From Nitrospirota bacterium (GTDB lineage: Bacteria > Nitrospirota > Nitrospiria > Nitrospirales > Nitrospiraceae), in NCBI GenBank assembly GCA_030682135.1, contig JAUXQT010000061.1:1-50813 (forward strand): DNA of 50,813 bases, written 5' to 3'. This document shows, one piece after another, positions 16,606 to 25,791 of the stretch; positions within the stretch are counted from its first letter, which is position 1; each line of letters starts with the position of its first letter. The notes below the pieces were generated by a model. It saw nothing but the letters and a program-made list of their open reading frames with translations, was not told where the DNA came from and searched no databases. The position numbers were made by a program, and so were the translations under genes.

Positions 16606-17962
16606 CGCGTTCGATCCGTTTTCCTTCGATTTCAGAATCTGTCAAGGTCGTTAGGTCCCCTCTGACAGAGATGGACATAGTTAAATCCCCGGCAAGCTCG
16701 ATCGTATAGTTGAATCGCCATTTATCTAGCTGAAACAATCCCAGACAGTTCCCCAGTGAACGAAACTCCTCTTTGGCGATCTTTCGTGCTTCAGTTGAGA
16801 GGCCCTCTTCCAACAGTTTGTTCACACCGCTCCGCATTCCCTGCAACGCTGCGATCGCCACCGGCGTGCTGAAGTCATCATCCATCGCCTCTCGAAATGC
16901 CACCCTACATCGCTCGATCACACCTGCGAGCCCCTTGTCAGCCGTGGTTCTTTCTTCTGGCTCAATCAATCGTGTTACCAGAAGATCATAGAACCCATTC
17001 AATGCATTCTTCGCTTCATCTATACTCTTATCGGAAAAATCCAAAGGGCTGCGATAATGGGTTCCGAGCAGGAAATACCGCATCATCTCACCGGTTTCCG
17101 CCTCAGGCCATTTTGACTTTTCAAAGATCTCGCGGATCGTGAAGAAGTTTCCCAGGGACTTGGACATCTTTTCTTGGTTGATCTGCACAAATCCATTGTG
17201 GATCCAGTAGCGCGCGAACTCTTTTCCTGTAGCGCCACAGGACTGGGCGATTTCATTCTCATGATGGGGGAAAATGAGATCCATCCCCCCACCATGAATA
17301 TCGAAGGTCTCACCTAAATGACGCATCGCCATAGCGGAACATTCAATATGCCAGCCCGGTCGCCCTAGGCCCCAAGGACTCTCCCATGCCGGATCGCCAG
17401 GCTTGCTGCCCTTCCACAATGCGAAATCCATCGGATGACGCTTTCGTTCATCCACATCCACTCGGGCGCCAGCCTGCAAATCCTCGAGCTTTCGTTTTGA
17501 AAGGCGGCCATAGGCCTGGTATTTCTCGACCTGGAAATAGACATCGCCGGCTACTGGATAGGCGAGGCCCTTCTGAATCAACGTGCTGACCAACTCGATG
17601 ATCTCAGCCATATGCTCAGTCGCTTTTGGTTCGTTCGTCGCCCGCCGAATGCCCAGCTTCCCCATGTCCTGATAGTAAGCTTCGATAAATTCGGCGGTAA
17701 TGACGTCGCAGGACACGCCCCGTTCATGTGCCCGTTTGATAATCTTGTCATCCACATCGGTGAAGTTCTTGACGAATTCAACCTCGTAGCCGCTGAATTC
17801 CAGATAGCGCCTGATCACATCGAACACAAGCGCGCTCCGCGCATGGCCGATATGGCAATAGTCGTAAACGGTCACGCCACAGACATACATCCGCACAATC
17901 TTCGGCTGGAGCGAGTGAAACAGCTCTTTTTTTCCCGTGAGGGTGTTGTAGATCGAGAGCAT
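16490..17962 (-). CDS. cysS: Cysteinyl-tRNA synthetase
   Basis: 490 residues, normal for CysRS, a class I synthetase that charges tRNA-Cys. It shows the zinc ligand Cys28 in 'YVCGVTVYD', the HIGH motif at 37-40, the 'NFTDVDDKIIKRA' region, the 'GWHIECSAM' zinc-site segment, and the KMSKSLGN loop around 264-271. An anticodon-binding helical domain follows and the protein ends 'RQFLASRGIVIED'. It starts 7 bp after the DedA gene stop. Confidence 0.96.
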   Translation of the reverse strand: MLSIYNTLTGKKELFHSLQPKIVRMYVCGVTVYDYCHIGHARSALVFDVIRRYLEFSGYEVEFVKNFTDVDDKIIKRAHERGVSCDVITAEFIEAYYQDMGKLGIRRATNEPKATEHMAEIIELVSTLIQKGLAYPVAGDVYFQVEKYQAYGRLSKRKLEDLQAGARVDVDERKRHPMDFALWKGSKPGDPAWESPWGLGRPGWHIECSAMAMRHLGETFDIHGGGMDLIFPHHENEIAQSCGATGKEFARYWIHNGFVQINQEKMSKSLGNFFTIREIFEKSKWPEAETGEMMRYFLLGTHYRSPLDFSDKSIDEAKNALNGFYDLLVTRLIEPEERTTADKGLAGVIERCRVAFREAMDDDFSTPVAIAALQGMRSGVNKLLEEGLSTEARKIAKEEFRSLGNCLGLFQLDKWRFNYTIELAGDLTMSISVRGDLTTLTDSEIEGKRIERDEARKQKNFKKADEIRQFLASRGIVIEDKPDGTSRWKR

Positions 17963-17969
17963 GGGCTGA

Positions 17970-18608
17970 TTACAACTCCGGAGTGATGCGGCGCTTCGGC
18001 CAATGGGACCAGAGAAAATAACCTACCATGAGCGCCAGGCTCAAGCCGATCACGACGTCGAACTGATGAAAATAGTCTCGCAGATGCTCCCACTCTTGTC
18101 CCATTTTTACACCGATATAGGCCAGGAGATAACACCAGGGTAGCGCACCGAGAAAGGTGAAGAGGACGAACCGATAGATATTCATCCCGGCAATGCCGGC
18201 CGGCAACGAGATAAAGGTCCGGACGACCGGGAGCATCCGGCCGAAAAATACCGCGGCCTCGCCATACTTGGCGAACCACCGATCCGCCATCTCGATGTCC
18301 GTTCGCGACACCAACATATAGGGCCCGTATCGCTCGACGAAGGGCCGCCCGCCCCACACACCGGCATAGTAGGCCACAATCGATCCTGCGACGTTGCCAA
18401 TGGCGCCGGCCAATGTGACGCCGAGCATCGTGAACTGTCCCGACGACACAAGATACCCGGCAAAGGGCATGATGATCTCGCTCGGCAAGGGAATACAGGC
18501 GCTCTCGATCGCCATGGTGATAAAAATCCCGGTGTAGCCGAACGTCGAGATCATCGATACGATGAACCGGCTGAGTTCCGTGATGATCGCTTCGATCAGA
18601 TTCCCCAC
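17970..18608 (-). CDS. DedA-family inner-membrane protein
   Basis: About 212 residues from GTG 18608, a start chosen because AAGAAGGG lies 9 nt upstream and the length fits the family. A longer ATG reading (18689) lies mostly inside surE. Features: 'ESACIPLPSEIIMPFAGYL' (the DedA E..PxPxE motif), 'GRMLPVVRTFISLPAGIAGM' with the conserved FxRxxPxxR-like element, and four to five hydrophobic segments. DedA proteins act in membrane homeostasis and are thought to transport or flip lipids such as undecaprenyl phosphate. The start follows the surE stop by 5 bp. Confidence 0.88.
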   Translation of the reverse strand: MGNLIEAIITELSRFIVSMISTFGYTGIFITMAIESACIPLPSEIIMPFAGYLVSSGQFTMLGVTLAGAIGNVAGSIVAYYAGVWGGRPFVERYGPYMLVSRTDIEMADRWFAKYGEAAVFFGRMLPVVRTFISLPAGIAGMNIYRFVLFTFLGALPWCYLLAYIGVKMGQEWEHLRDYFHQFDVVIGLSLALMVGYFLWSHWPKRRITPEL

Positions 18609-18613
18609 AGGAC

Positions 18614-19417
18614 CTAACCCTTCTTCTTGCCCTTTGGCTTTACGGCTGCCGTCACCTGACGCGCACCCGGTCGACGCACCGTTTCCCACGTCCGGAATCG
18701 ATCCAACACTGCGTGATTGGTCGTATCAAGGTGAATGGGTGTGAGCGAAACCGCACCTTGCTCCAGCGCCTCATGATCGGCATCTTTGCTTCGGCTCCAG
18801 GACACACGAGTTCCAGCGATCCAATAGTACGTCCTGCCACGAGGATCGACTTTCTCGATGATCGGATTGTGAAAGCGCCTGCGGCTGAGACACGTAACTC
18901 TCACTCCGGTGATGGACGTGAACGGCCGATTTGGAATATTCAAGTTCACCAGCGTTTCGTCCGGCAAACCCTCTTTCATAATCAGACGTGCGATACGAAC
19001 GGCATACCGGGCCCCGGCGTCAAAATAAAAATGCTCCTGCCCCTCTTGCGACACGGCCATGGAGGGAATACCGAGGATCGTCCCTTCCATCGCTGCCGAC
19101 ACCGTTCCTGAATACAACACGTCGTCGCCGAGATTCACACCTCGATTGATTCCTGACACGAGGAGGTCGGGCGGTGCAGGCAGAATCTTCAGCACGGCCA
19201 GATTCACACAATCGACTGGCGTGCCACTGACCGCATACATTCGCGCCCCCAACTGCTGCACTCGTAGCGGTTTATGGAGTGTCACCGCATGGGCTGCTGC
19301 GGTCCGCTCACGATCCGGCGCTACGACCCATACCTCGCCTAACTTGGACAGGGCCTTGGCCAGCGCCGTCAACCCAGGCGAGTGAATCCCATCATCGTTG
19401 GTCACTACAATGCGCAT
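18614..19417 (-). CDS. surE: 5'-nucleotidase SurE
   Basis: 267 residues with the SurE metal-binding motif N7-D8-D9-G10 at the N-terminus, then 'VVAPDRERTAAAHAVTLHKPLRV', 'VSGTPVDCVNLAV' and 'LLVSGINRGVNLGDDVLYSGTVSAAMEG'. These form the nucleotide and metal site of this phosphatase family. It hydrolyses 5'- and 3'-nucleotides and may release inorganic phosphate. The C-terminus is basic (KPKGKKKG). Its ATG lies only 16 bp after the U-run of an intrinsic terminator, so its expression depends on a nearby promoter or on read-through. Confidence 0.95.
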   Translation of the reverse strand: MRIVVTNDDGIHSPGLTALAKALSKLGEVWVVAPDRERTAAAHAVTLHKPLRVQQLGARMYAVSGTPVDCVNLAVLKILPAPPDLLVSGINRGVNLGDDVLYSGTVSAAMEGTILGIPSMAVSQEGQEHFYFDAGARYAVRIARLIMKEGLPDETLVNLNIPNRPFTSITGVRVTCLSRRRFHNPIIEKVDPRGRTYYWIAGTRVSWSRSKDADHEALEQGAVSLTPIHLDTTNHAVLDRFRTWETVRRPGARQVTAAVKPKGKKKG

Positions 19418-19432
19418 CGTTCCGCTAGAAAT

Positions 19433-19454
19433 AAAAAAGCTGCCAGCGGCAGCT
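19433..19454 (-). terminator. Intrinsic terminator after tRNA-Pro
   Basis: A 7-bp stem AGCTGCC/GGCAGCT with an AGC-type triloop (19438-19454). On the minus strand it is followed directly by six T residues (19438-19433). It ends the tRNA transcript immediately in front of surE. Confidence 0.75.
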
Positions 19455-19471
19455 CTCTGTTTCGGGACTAC

Positions 19472-19521
19472 GTGCTGAGAACTGAGTTCACGACTATCCT
19501 CTTCGTCTCAGTCCTCAGCAC
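19472..19521. repeat. 15-bp inverted repeat between tRNA-Pro and its terminator
   Basis: GTGCTGAGAACTGAG (19472-19486) and CTCAGTCCTCAGCAC (19507-19521) are inverted copies with one mismatch, separated by 20 bp. The CTGAG units also recur directly within each arm. It looks like a dispersed palindromic intergenic repeat rather than a second terminator, because no T-run follows. Confidence 0.6.
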
Positions 19522-19530
19522 TCGATATTT

Positions 19531-19607
19531 TGGTCGGGGCGAGCCGATTTGAACGGCCGACCACTCGCACCCCAAGCGAGTACGCTACCGGGCTGCGCCA
19601 CGCCCCG
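19531..19607 (-). tRNA. tRNA-Pro (anticodon GGG)
   Basis: A 77-nt cloverleaf on the minus strand: acceptor CGGGGCG pairs with CGCCCCG, followed by A and an encoded CCA. The D-arm contains GCGCAGCCCGGTAGC. The anticodon stem CTCGC/GCGAG encloses the loop TTGGGGT, giving anticodon GGG. The T-arm contains GTTCAAATC. It reads CCC/CCU proline codons. Confidence 0.95.
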
Positions 19608-19709
19608 ACGGGCTCTATTCAATATCACCGACTCCCGCATTGTCTCCCTGGAAGCGCCCGGAATGCAACCGGATTGAACGAGACAAATCGGGACCGTGGT
19701 TACACTTGC

Positions 19710-20054
19710 TTAATACGACTCCAAAATTTTGAGAATCGCCTGGAGATTTCCCCGCAGCTTCTGCGCGAGCTCTTTAGGCCGCAACTGCTGGCTTGCGACC
19801 CGGCCTCGCCTGGCCCAATATCGTTTCACCCCTGCAAGGGTATGCCCCTCTTCATAGAGCATCCGCTTGATCTCCAGCACCGTTTCAACTTCTCGCCTGA
19901 CATAGAGGCGCTGATTCCCACGACTTTTCTTGGGCTTCAGAAACGGGAACTCCGATTCCCAGAATCGGAGCACGTAAGCTGGCAGCTCGGCGATCTGGCT
20001 CACTTCGCCAATTTTATAAAAAACCTTGCTGCCCAGCCTGGGCTCGTTCCCCAT
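19710..20054 (-). CDS. MerR-family transcriptional regulator
   Basis: 114 residues. The N-terminal winged HTH contains 'YKIGEVSQIAELPAYVLRFWESEFPFLKPKKSRGNQRLY' features of MerR proteins (IGEV, LRFWE, G.RxY). It is followed by a short helical dimerisation tail. No effector-binding domain or Cys metal site is seen, as in the small MerR proteins often found downstream of ihfA in many bacteria. A GAGG site precedes the ATG. It lies 43 bp after ihfA and was probably co-transcribed with it. Confidence 0.88.
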   Translation of the reverse strand: MGNEPRLGSKVFYKIGEVSQIAELPAYVLRFWESEFPFLKPKKSRGNQRLYVRREVETVLEIKRMLYEEGHTLAGVKRYWARRGRVASQQLRPKELAQKLRGNLQAILKILESY

Positions 20055-20097
20055 GACCGGTCCTCGTGGTGGGATGAGTTAAGGTGAGTGAACGGCG

Positions 20098-20373
20098 TTA
20101 TGAATTGACGTATTTCTTAAACACTTGACTGGGACGAAAGGTCACGACACGGCGGGGCGTGATCCCGATTTCTTCACCCGTTCGAGGATTTCGACCCTTC
20201 CGAGCCCCTTTGCTGCGCACCACAAAGTTTCCAAATCCGGCAATCTTGACCGACTCTCCCTTATGCAGCACATCCTTCAGCATATTCAACACAAGTTCAA
20301 CAATATCTGCAGCTTCGTTCTTTGAAATACCGACCTGCTTGTAGATTTCGTTCGCGATATCCGCTTTCCTCAT
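20098..20373 (-). CDS. ihfA: Integration host factor alpha-type DNA-bending protein
   Basis: 91 residues, full length for the HU/IHF family. It begins 'MRKADIANEIYKQVGISKNE', has the beta-arm segment 'GFGNFVVRSKGARKGRNPRTGEEI' with the intercalating Pro (RNPRTG), and ends 'RRVVTFRPSQVFKKYVN'. The pattern fits IHF alpha better than HU. IHF bends DNA at promoters, including sigma-54 promoters, so it is a plausible helper of the pilus promoter in this window. A good -35 box lies upstream. Confidence 0.9.
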   Translation of the reverse strand: MRKADIANEIYKQVGISKNEAADIVELVLNMLKDVLHKGESVKIAGFGNFVVRSKGARKGRNPRTGEEIGITPRRVVTFRPSQVFKKYVNS

Positions 20374-20452
20374 ACTTTCCCCTCCGATGCCTCTACAAGC
20401 CTCTCGAACGGTCGGCGCTCAGCCCGACTCGCCCAATGGTCAGTTTCGCTAT

Positions 20453-20481
20453 AAGTTACGTGAGGTTAGGGGTACTGTCAA
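20453..20481 (-). promoter_or_regulatory. Probable sigma-70 promoter for ihfA-merR
   Basis: The minus strand has a perfect TTGACA (20481-20476) and, 17 bp on, TAACTT (20458-20453). A TTATAG overlaps it at slightly larger spacing. It lies in the gap between the end of cimA and the start of ihfA, about 80 bp upstream of ihfA. Confidence 0.5.
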
Positions 20482-20508
20482 GGACAAATATGCAAGACTC
20501 ACCGGTAT

Positions 20509-22161
20509 TCATGCGTCTTTGGACAGCAACTTGTACTCAATGCTGTCTGCCAGCGCTTGCCAGCTTGCTTCCATGATGTTCTCGGATACACCGACGGTGC
20601 CCCATTTATCCTTATGATCGCCTGATTCGATCAATACCCTGACCTTGGACTCCGTCCCACGATTGGCCGACAACACGCGCACTTTATAGTCGAGCAGTTT
20701 GACTTCTCGAAGCTGGGGGTAGAATTTCTCCAACGCTTTCCGCAACGCATGATCGAGTGCATTGACCGGCCCAGCCCCAATCGCGGCCGCTTGTTCCACC
20801 ACGTCGCCGACCTTCACCATGACTGTGGCTTCCGACGATGAGGCGCCATGGTCTTGTTTTTTCTCGATAATCACCCGAAAGCCCAGGAGTTGAAACGGCG
20901 GCTTGTGGGTTCCCATCGCTTTTCGCATCAGCAACTCGAAGGAACCTTCTGCCGCCTCAAATTGGTAGCCCTGACTTTCCCGCTCCTTCAGCACATCGAT
21001 CAATTCCTGCAACTTGGCGTGGCTCTTGTCCAATTTGATCCCATAGGCCTCGACTTTCTCGATCAATCCACTCCGACCAGCCGCATCCGACACCAGCATA
21101 CGCTGGCGGTTCCCGACTAACCCGGGAATCACATGTTCATAGGTCGCAGCATTCTTGAGCACCGCATGGATATGAATCCCGCCCTTATGGGCAAACGCCG
21201 AATCTCCCACATACGGCTGATGCGTATTGGGCATGAGGTTCGCGATTTCGGTCACGAATCCGGACACCCGCTTGAGATGGCTCAACCGTTCTCCCAGCAC
21301 CACCCGTTTCATCTTCAGTTCAAGATTGGGAATGATCGAACAGAGATTGGCATTGCCGCACCGTTCGCCAATCCCGTTAATCGTTCCCTGTACTTGCAGG
21401 ACGCCGGTTTCGATCGCCACCAGCGAGTTCGCGACCGCCATTTCACAATCGTTATGCGCGTGAATCCCCAACGGCACGGCACATTCCCGCCGAACGATCT
21501 GGCAAATCTCTTTGATCTCCCAGGGCATCGTCCCGCCATTGGTATCGCAGAGAATCACCCGCTCGGCGCCGGCTGCCACCGCTTGGCGAATCGTCTCCAG
21601 CGCATAGTCCGGGTTCGTCTTGTACCCGTCGAAAAAATGCTCCGCGTCGTAGAACAGCCGCCGGCCTTTGGAGCGAAGATGGGACACTGAATCGCTGATG
21701 ATTTCCAGGTTCTTCGCGAGGGAAATACCGAGCGCGTCGGTGACGTGTAATGACCAGCTTTTCCCGAAGAGCGTGATGACCTTGGTCTCGGCAGCCAACA
21801 ATGCCTTGATATTAGGGTCGGCTTGTACCGTATTGCTGGCTTTCCTGGTCGACCCGAATGCCACGACTGTCGCCGCCTGCAACGGGATCGTCTTGATCAT
21901 CCGGAAGAATTCGATGTCTTTGGGATTCGCGCCGGGCCACCCGCCTTCAATGAACTGAACGCCAAGCCCATCCAACTGTTGCGCAACCCGAACCTTATCT
22001 TCCACCGAGAAACTGACATCCTCGGCCTGAGCTCCGTCCCGTAACGTGGTGTCGTAGATTTCCAATACTGCCGGCTTTGCGGCAGGAGAAGGCATACCGG
22101 ACGACGGGGAAGCGCCCGGCTTGCCTTGTGAGGATCGTGATTGAGGTGTTTTTCGAGCCAT
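20509..22161 (-). CDS. cimA: (R)-citramalate synthase
   Basis: 550 residues of the isopropylmalate/citramalate synthase family. The N-terminal TIM barrel has 'IYDTTLRDGAQAEDVSFSVEDK' (metal and substrate Arg/Asp) and 'GIHAHNDCEMAVANS' (metal-binding His-x-His). 'GTINGIGERCGNANL' follows, then the C-terminal regulatory domain. The 'TTLRDGAQ' and long 'FxxxxSWxLHV' region match the CimA type (TIGR00977). The enzyme condenses pyruvate with acetyl-CoA to citramalate, giving 2-oxobutyrate and isoleucine without threonine deaminase. A Ser/Pro-rich extension of about 30 residues precedes the domain and the start lacks a clear ribosome-binding site. Confidence 0.92.
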   Translation of the reverse strand: MARKTPQSRSSQGKPGASPSSGMPSPAAKPAVLEIYDTTLRDGAQAEDVSFSVEDKVRVAQQLDGLGVQFIEGGWPGANPKDIEFFRMIKTIPLQAATVVAFGSTRKASNTVQADPNIKALLAAETKVITLFGKSWSLHVTDALGISLAKNLEIISDSVSHLRSKGRRLFYDAEHFFDGYKTNPDYALETIRQAVAAGAERVILCDTNGGTMPWEIKEICQIVRRECAVPLGIHAHNDCEMAVANSLVAIETGVLQVQGTINGIGERCGNANLCSIIPNLELKMKRVVLGERLSHLKRVSGFVTEIANLMPNTHQPYVGDSAFAHKGGIHIHAVLKNAATYEHVIPGLVGNRQRMLVSDAAGRSGLIEKVEAYGIKLDKSHAKLQELIDVLKERESQGYQFEAAEGSFELLMRKAMGTHKPPFQLLGFRVIIEKKQDHGASSSEATVMVKVGDVVEQAAAIGAGPVNALDHALRKALEKFYPQLREVKLLDYKVRVLSANRGTESKVRVLIESGDHKDKWGTVGVSENIMEASWQALADSIEYKLLSKDA

Positions 22162-22217
22162 AAAAAAGGTACGGGAGCAGGATAATTCCGACCGAGACTC
22201 ACAACATCAAAAATTTG

Positions 22218-23459
22218 TTACTTCGCAGCCCGATCCACGGCTAACGGCTGATCCAACCCAAAGGCGGTATGGAGCGAACGCATAGCGAGCTCCACATACT
22301 TTTCATCGATGACACAGGAGATCTTGATCTCCGACGTGCTGATCATGAGAATATTCACACCTTCCCCCGACAACACATCGAACATCTTGGCCGCAACGCC
22401 CGAATGAGACCGCATGCCGACGCCGACCAGCGAGACCTTCGCAATCGCCTCGGTCACGGCGACTGATTTGGCATCGATCCCTTTTGCTACGTCCTGAATC
22501 AGCGGTAGCGCTTTTTTGATATCGACCCGTGGAATCGTGAAGGAAATATCGGTCATGCCGGACTGGCCCATATTCTGGATGATCATATCGACATTGATGT
22601 GGGCCTTCGCCACCGGGCCAAAGACTTTCGATGCAATACCTGGTTTATCCGGCACGCCTACAATCGTGATTTTCGCCTGATTCCGATCGCCGGTCACTCC
22701 CGACACTGCGACCGCTTCCATGTCCTCATCTTCACGCGTCACGAGCGTCCCCTTTCCTTCTTTGAAGCTGGAATTCACCTCCACCGGCACATTGAACTTT
22801 GCGGCAAATTCGACGGAGCGGCTCTGCAGTACCTTGGCGCCCAGACTGGCCATTTCCAACATTTCCTCATAGGAAATCTTGTCGATGCGTTGAGCCGACG
22901 GCACGATATTGGGGTCCGATGTGTAGACACCATCGACGTCTGTAAAGATGATACACCGATCGGCCTTCAGCGCCGCGGCTAATGCAACGGCGGTGAGATC
23001 GGAGCCTCCACGCCCCAGCGTCGTGACATCCGACTGCTCGTTGATCCCTTGAAAACCGGCAACCACCGGGATAACCCCGTTGAGCAGAGCCTCTCGAATT
23101 CGATCGGCGCTCACCCTGGTAATCCGTGCTTTCGTATGGGCACTGTCGGTCATAATCCCGACTTGACGGCCCGTAAACGATTGAGCATCGAGTCCCCGGG
23201 CCCGCAAGGCCATCGCCAACAAGGCAATCGTCACCCGCTCTCCGGTCGACAACAGCATATCGAGTTCGCGATCGTCCGGAAGCGCGGTCACTTCATGCGC
23301 CAAGCGAAGCAACCGGTCCGTTTCACCGCTCATCGCGGACAGCACCACCACGACACGATGGCCCTCCTTATGTGCTCGCTCGACACGTTCGGCCACACAA
23401 CGGATCCGCTCGATCGTACCGACGGAGGTCCCTCCATATTTCTGGACAATCAGCGCCAC
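22218..23459 (-). CDS. lysC: Aspartate kinase
   Basis: 413 residues. The N-terminal kinase domain opens with QKYGGTSVG and contains '[16 protein letters not shown]' and '[12 protein letters not shown]'. Two C-terminal ACT domains follow ('[17 protein letters not shown]', '[19 protein letters not shown]'), as in lysine/threonine-inhibited class enzymes. It phosphorylates aspartate, the first step of the aspartate family. The GTG start follows the upstream stop by 5 bp, so it is in one transcript with thrC and hom. Confidence 0.96.
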   Translation of the reverse strand: MALIVQKYGGTSVGTIERIRCVAERVERAHKEGHRVVVVLSAMSGETDRLLRLAHEVTALPDDRELDMLLSTGERVTIALLAMALRARGLDAQSFTGRQVGIMTDSAHTKARITRVSADRIREALLNGVIPVVAGFQGINEQSDVTTLGRGGSDLTAVALAAALKADRCIIFTDVDGVYTSDPNIVPSAQRIDKISYEEMLEMASLGAKVLQSRSVEFAAKFNVPVEVNSSFKEGKGTLVTREDEDMEAVAVSGVTGDRNQAKITIVGVPDKPGIASKVFGPVAKAHINVDMIIQNMGQSGMTDISFTIPRVDIKKALPLIQDVAKGIDAKSVAVTEAIAKVSLVGVGMRSHSGVAAKMFDVLSGEGVNILMISTSEIKISCVIDEKYVELAMRSLHTAFGLDQPLAVDRAAK

Positions 23460-23464
23460 AGTCG

Positions 23465-24706
23465 TCAGGATCCTTTTGCGAATAAACGCACGATAAACTT
23501 CGTCGCATCGCGAGGAGGTACGGTCGAAGCCTGAGCATCGACTTCGACAAATCTCCGTCCGGCTCCCGCAGAGGGAGCCACAGCACTGTCACAATAAGCG
23601 AAAAACCCGGGACCTTCTGCCGCCTGACCTTGCTGCACATTGCCGGAATCGCAGAAGGCCACGATACGATGGGAGCCCAATTTGGCCAGCCCTTCGAGCA
23701 GCGGCCCGACCAGATCGCGATCGATCGCTTCGATCGCCTTCACCTTCGCTGCGACATCCGACCCGTAGAGCACTTCGTCAGGCAACTCCACATGCACATA
23801 GGCAAAATCTTTTTTGACGAGTTCCTCCAGGGCAACCGCCGCCTGGGCACGAAGATCTGCACCGGCCAATCGCGATCCATCTACGGCTTCAAGCCCGGCC
23901 ATGATGCCAAGGCCGCGGTGGACATCGCTCTGAGAGACCACGACACCGGCCATCTTGAATCGTTCAGAAAGGCTTGGCCAGAACAGGGCACGGCCTTCGC
24001 CCCAAAGCCAGAGACAATTGGCCGGCTTCTGTCCCGCCGCACTCCGTTCTTCGTTCAGGGGATGATCGCGCAAAATCTGAAACGACGCGTCCATGAGCTT
24101 CCAGAGGAAATCCGCTCCCTCTCCCGTCGGCAAGGCATCGGCAATCGGTCGGCCAACCAATAATTGCGGATCCGTACAGACGGCTCGTGACTTTCCATTG
24201 CCCCACACCATGAGATGACGATGGCCTAATCCGGGATAGAACTGAATCATCTCCGACCCGAGCTGCTCATTGATCGCCTCGATCAATTCGCGAGCCTCTT
24301 CCGTCGAAATCAGGCCTGCGGTCGCATCGTCCATCACCACATGCGGCCCTAGTTTCTTGATCTCGTTGAGTCCACCCTTGCTCCCGGACTGCGTATCTGC
24401 CCGCAGCGTGACCATCGTGCAGCGATAGGCCACGTCCTGCTCGCCGACGGCAACCCCCAGGCTAGCCGCTTCGAACGGGCCGGGACCTTGGTAGAATTTC
24501 TTGGGGTCGTATCCGAGAATAGCCGTCCCCATCAATCCGCTCCCACGCCGATGATGCTCCGGCGACAAAGCCAGGAGTCCAAGCTCCCCGGCTTGTGCGA
24601 GGCGGTCAAGGTGAGGAGTTGAGGCCACCTGAAGAGGAGTCCGTCCGCCCAATTCCTGCCGGGGATGATCTGCCATCCCGTCGGCATGGAGAATCACATA
24701 TTTCAT
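23465..24706 (-). CDS. Alkaline-phosphatase-superfamily protein (ApgM-like; proposed homoserine kinase)
   Basis: 413 residues, related along its length to archaeal-type cofactor-independent phosphoglycerate mutases: 'HADGMADHP' (metal Asp9), 'GSG' with the nucleophile-position Ser56 before 'AILGYDP', 'GPGPFEA', and 'LWLWGEGRA'. Important ligands differ. The usual D-E-x-G-H is D310-E-V-L-Y314, and the usual D-H pair is D353-S354 with no later His, so the metal-binding histidines are missing. TIGR02535 describes a branch of this family, found in threonine gene clusters lacking ThrB, as a proposed homoserine kinase. Its place between thrC and lysC, with hom nearby and no thrB in the window, fits that role. 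True mutase activity is unlikely. Confidence 0.75.
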   Translation of the reverse strand: MKYVILHADGMADHPRQELGGRTPLQVASTPHLDRLAQAGELGLLALSPEHHRRGSGLMGTAILGYDPKKFYQGPGPFEAASLGVAVGEQDVAYRCTMVTLRADTQSGSKGGLNEIKKLGPHVVMDDATAGLISTEEARELIEAINEQLGSEMIQFYPGLGHRHLMVWGNGKSRAVCTDPQLLVGRPIADALPTGEGADFLWKLMDASFQILRDHPLNEERSAAGQKPANCLWLWGEGRALFWPSLSERFKMAGVVVSQSDVHRGLGIMAGLEAVDGSRLAGADLRAQAAVALEELVKKDFAYVHVELPDEVLYGSDVAAKVKAIEAIDRDLVGPLLEGLAKLGSHRIVAFCDSGNVQQGQAAEGPGFFAYCDSAVAPSAGAGRRFVEVDAQASTVPPRDATKFIVRLFAKGS

Positions 24707-24728
24707 CGAAGCCCTGCGCTCATTGTAT

Positions 24729-25787
24729 CTACACCCTTAAAAGACGAGCGACATCCTCCCGCGTCGCTCTAACGGTTTTCGGTTGGACCGATACACTGAT
24801 CGCCGTATCGGCATCTTTCAATCCATGGCCCGTCAACGTACAGACGACGATCTCGCCTTCATGAAACCCGCCTTGCTTGTTCAACTTGATGACGCCGGCA
24901 ACCGATGCGGCGGATGCCGGCTCACAGAAGACGCCTTCTGTCGCCGCCACTGCACGATAAGCTAGCAAAATCTCTTCGTCCGTCACCGAATCGATTGCCC
25001 CGGACGATTCCTTCACGGCATCCAACGCCGATTGCCAGCTAGCCGGATTACCGATCCTGATCGCCGTGGCCACGGTCTGCGGATTCTCCACGATGTGGCC
25101 CAGCACGATGGGCGCCGCACCGGAAGCCTGGAACCCGATCATACGAGGCAGTCTCGTGGATTGATTGGCCGCACGGTATTCCTGATACCCCTTCCAATAG
25201 GCGGTAATGTTCCCGGCGTTCCCGACCGGCAGCACATGAATGGTCGGGGCATCGCCGAGCTGATCGCAGACTTCCATCGCGGCGGTTTTCTGCCCCTCGA
25301 TCCGATAGGGATTGAGCGAGTTGACCAGCTCGATGTGGTGACTCACCGACAATTCCTTCACGATGGTCAAGGCCTGATCGAAATTTCCTTCAATCTGGAT
25401 GACCGTCGCTTGGTGCATCATGGCCTGGGACAGTTTGCCCATCGCAATCTTCCCGGCAGGGATCAATACATAGACCGCCAGCCCAGCCCTCGCGCCATAG
25501 GCTGCGGCAGACGCAGACGTATTCCCTGTGGAGGCACAAATCACCGCCTTGGCACCGGACTCGACGGCCTTTGAGATCGCCATCGTCATACCGCGGTCCT
25601 TGAACGACCCTGTGGGATTCGCGCCTTCGATTTTGAGATAGAGGTCGATGCCGGGAGCGATCTGCTTGGCCAACCGCGTCGCCCTGATGAGCGGCGTGTT
25701 GCCTTCACCGAGCGTCACCACGGGAGTACGTTCGGTCACGGGAAGAAACTTCCGATATTCTTCGATTAAGCCACGCCAGCGTATCAT
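24729..25787 (-). CDS. thrC: Threonine synthase
   Basis: 352 residues, the short fold-type II PLP threonine synthase form. PLP-binding Lys63 is in '[11 protein letters not shown]', with '[20 protein letters not shown]' and the phosphate-binding '[15 protein letters not shown]'. It converts O-phosphohomoserine to threonine. It is 4 bp downstream of hom and 22 bp upstream of the putative kinase gene, so the substrate and product enzymes are encoded together. Confidence 0.95.
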   Translation of the reverse strand: MIRWRGLIEEYRKFLPVTERTPVVTLGEGNTPLIRATRLAKQIAPGIDLYLKIEGANPTGSFKDRGMTMAISKAVESGAKAVICASTGNTSASAAAYGARAGLAVYVLIPAGKIAMGKLSQAMMHQATVIQIEGNFDQALTIVKELSVSHHIELVNSLNPYRIEGQKTAAMEVCDQLGDAPTIHVLPVGNAGNITAYWKGYQEYRAANQSTRLPRMIGFQASGAAPIVLGHIVENPQTVATAIRIGNPASWQSALDAVKESSGAIDSVTDEEILLAYRAVAATEGVFCEPASAASVAGVIKLNKQGGFHEGEIVVCTLTGHGLKDADTAISVSVQPKTVRATREDVARLLRV

Positions 25788-25791
25788 CGCA

